Source of the DNA: Planctomycetota bacterium
GTDB lineage: Bacteria; Planctomycetota; Planctomycetia; Pirellulales; Thermoguttaceae
Assembly: GCA_023397045.1 (NCBI GenBank)
Contig: JAEWUR010000782.1
Span: 1 to 5,854, forward strand
Length of the DNA: 5,854 nucleotides
Direction: 5' to 3'
Part shown: in pieces, positions 5,077 to 5,854 of the stretch
How the letters are laid out: every line of letters begins with the position of its first letter
How positions within the stretch are numbered: the first letter of the stretch is position 1
Position numbers and translations under genes: made by a program
Notes under the pieces: generated by a model
Databases searched by the model: none
Told to the model about the DNA's origin: nothing
Seen by the model: the letters and a program-made list of their open reading frames with translations, nothing else

Positions 5077-5682
5077 ATGGATTTTCGCGGCGGACATGAT
5101 TCCGACAGGATGATGCTGTGGATCGATGCCGTCGGAGGCTATTGGGTGTGTTTGGACGATGCCATCACGATCGGCCAACCCGGACGAGTCAACCCCGACG
5201 TGCCGATCCTTGGCGACCTGGCCGGATGCCACGCACGGCTGCGACGCGACGGCGAGGGGTTTGTCATCGAAGCCATCCGCGACGTGACGGTCGACGGAAA
5301 GCCCGTTCGCGGTCTCGGCTGGCTTCGCGATGGAAATGAGATTCGGTTGGGAACGTCGGTTCGACTGCGATTTCGCCGTCCCCACGCGCTCAGCGGAACG
5401 GTGCGGCTCGATTTCCTCAGCTCGCACCACACGCAGCCATTGACCGACGGCGTCGTTTGGATGGCCGACTCGTGCATCCTCGGTCCAAAGCGACACAGTC
5501 ACATCGTCTGCCGCGATTGGGCGCAGGAGATCATCCTGTTCCGCGACGCGGCGCAGTTGTACTGCCGCATGCCGGGCGCGTTCGAGATCGACGGCGTCGC
5601 GCGATCCAACACCGGGCCAATCACCAAGCGTTCACGAATCAGGGGCGAGGGTTTTTCATTCAATTTGGAGGCGATTCTTTAG
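5077..5682 (+). CDS. FHA-domain protein with a second degenerate FHA-like repeat
   Basis: FHA domains bind phosphothreonine peptides in signalling by Ser/Thr kinases. In this 201-residue product, residues of about 13-100 form an FHA-like domain: AITIGQPGR (29-37), DLAGCHARLRRDGEGFVIEA (47-66), VTVDGKPV (70-77), LRDGNEIRLG (83-92) and a closing VRLRFRR strand. Relative to the usual SRxHA motif the Ser and Arg are replaced (AGCHA), so phosphothreonine binding may be weakened or lost. Residues of about 127-200 look like a second, diverged copy: CILGPKRHSHIVCRDW, IILFRDAAQLYCR, FEIDGVARSNTGPI, then RIRGEGFSFNLEAI. No signal peptide or membrane segment is seen, so it is probably cytosolic. It follows the coiled-coil gene on the same strand, 173 bases away, separated by the heptamer inverted repeat. 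No kinase or phosphatase is in the window. The FHA call is by motif pattern. Confidence 0.83.
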   Translation: MDFRGGHDSDRMMLWIDAVGGYWVCLDDAITIGQPGRVNPDVPILGDLAGCHARLRRDGEGFVIEAIRDVTVDGKPVRGLGWLRDGNEIRLGTSVRLRFRRPHALSGTVRLDFLSSHHTQPLTDGVVWMADSCILGPKRHSHIVCRDWAQEIILFRDAAQLYCRMPGAFEIDGVARSNTGPITKRSRIRGEGFSFNLEAIL

Positions 5683-5693
5683 GAATGCCGAAT

Positions 5694-5714
5694 GACGGAC
5701 GACGGTAGACGGTA
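5694..5714. repeat. Three GACGGWM heptamers after the FHA gene
   Basis: GACGGAC, GACGGTA and GACGGTA lie head to tail, 12 bases after the FHA stop codon. The rest of the 5683-5854 stretch has no convincing gene, terminator or promoter: a 5-base GGTAG/CTACC stem (5711-5732) and a GTCCGCGGAC palindrome (5844-5853) are the only other structures I see. Confidence 0.6.
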
Positions 5715-5854
5715 GGTTATGCTTTAGCTACCCCTTTAATGCTTTCAACGATAGCGTTTTTTGCCGACGTGCGGTGAGTATTCGTTGCGTCGAAACATGA
5801 TGGTAACGTTTTCCGGTCAGTCGTTTGGGGCGCGGTTTTTTCGGTCCGCGGACG

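Noticed and set aside
5711..5740. GGTAG...CTACC stem followed by CCCTTT as a terminator for the FHA gene
   Set aside because: The stem is only 5 pairs with a 12-base loop and the T-run is short; too weak to call.
5831..5853. CGCGG-T6-CCGCG stem and GTCCGCGGAC palindrome at the right edge
   Set aside because: Short GC palindromes are common by chance in DNA of this composition, and the T-run lies in the loop rather than after the stem.
5797..5854. Open frame ATGATGGTAACG running off the right edge (MMVTFSGQSFG...)
   Set aside because: Nineteen codons with no clear ribosome binding site or recognisable motif; may be a gene start but cannot be supported.

Overview
The window most likely comes from a planctomycete, probably of the Pirellulales type. 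This is an inference from the GC-rich coding sequence, the gene content (an FHA protein beside a membrane-anchored coiled-coil protein, and a CinA-like/nucleotidyltransferase fusion), the scattered gene order and the seven-base repeats between genes. No rRNA or other phylogenetic marker is present to prove it. Six protein genes fill almost all of the sequence, and no gap exceeds about 175 bases. I see no tRNA, rRNA, CRISPR array, transposase or prophage gene.

Left part (1-2750). miaA (tRNA dimethylallyltransferase, minus strand) diverges from hisE (phosphoribosyl-ATP pyrophosphatase, plus strand). hisE converges on, and overlaps by 91 bases, a minus-strand metal-dependent amidohydrolase/deaminase gene. 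The amidohydrolase gene is split by an in-frame block of about 156 bases made of palindromic REP-like repeats. The block is translated as SPFGRG... and LTLTLSQRERG strings in the middle of the enzyme.

Middle part (2750-4084). Upstream of the amidohydrolase on the same strand, and probably co-transcribed with it, lies a two-domain gene. It joins a CinA-C/PncC-like domain with an altered active-site motif to a NadD-like nucleotidyltransferase domain. This suggests a single-chain enzyme of pyridine-nucleotide salvage, or something derived from one. It has a good sigma-70-like promoter whose -10 box ends only 8 bases before the ATG, so its mRNA may be leaderless. An array of eight heptamers separates it from the amidohydrolase.

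Right part (4085-5854). Two plus-strand genes follow: a membrane-anchored coiled-coil protein, then a protein with one clear and one degenerate FHA-like domain. Between them lies a large inverted repeat whose two arms are each tandem GTGGATR heptamers. Another short heptamer run follows the FHA gene.

The features most worth a second look are the fusion enzyme with its altered motif and possible leaderless start, the palindromic element translated inside the amidohydrolase, and the heptamer repeats of different sequence found at four gene boundaries.
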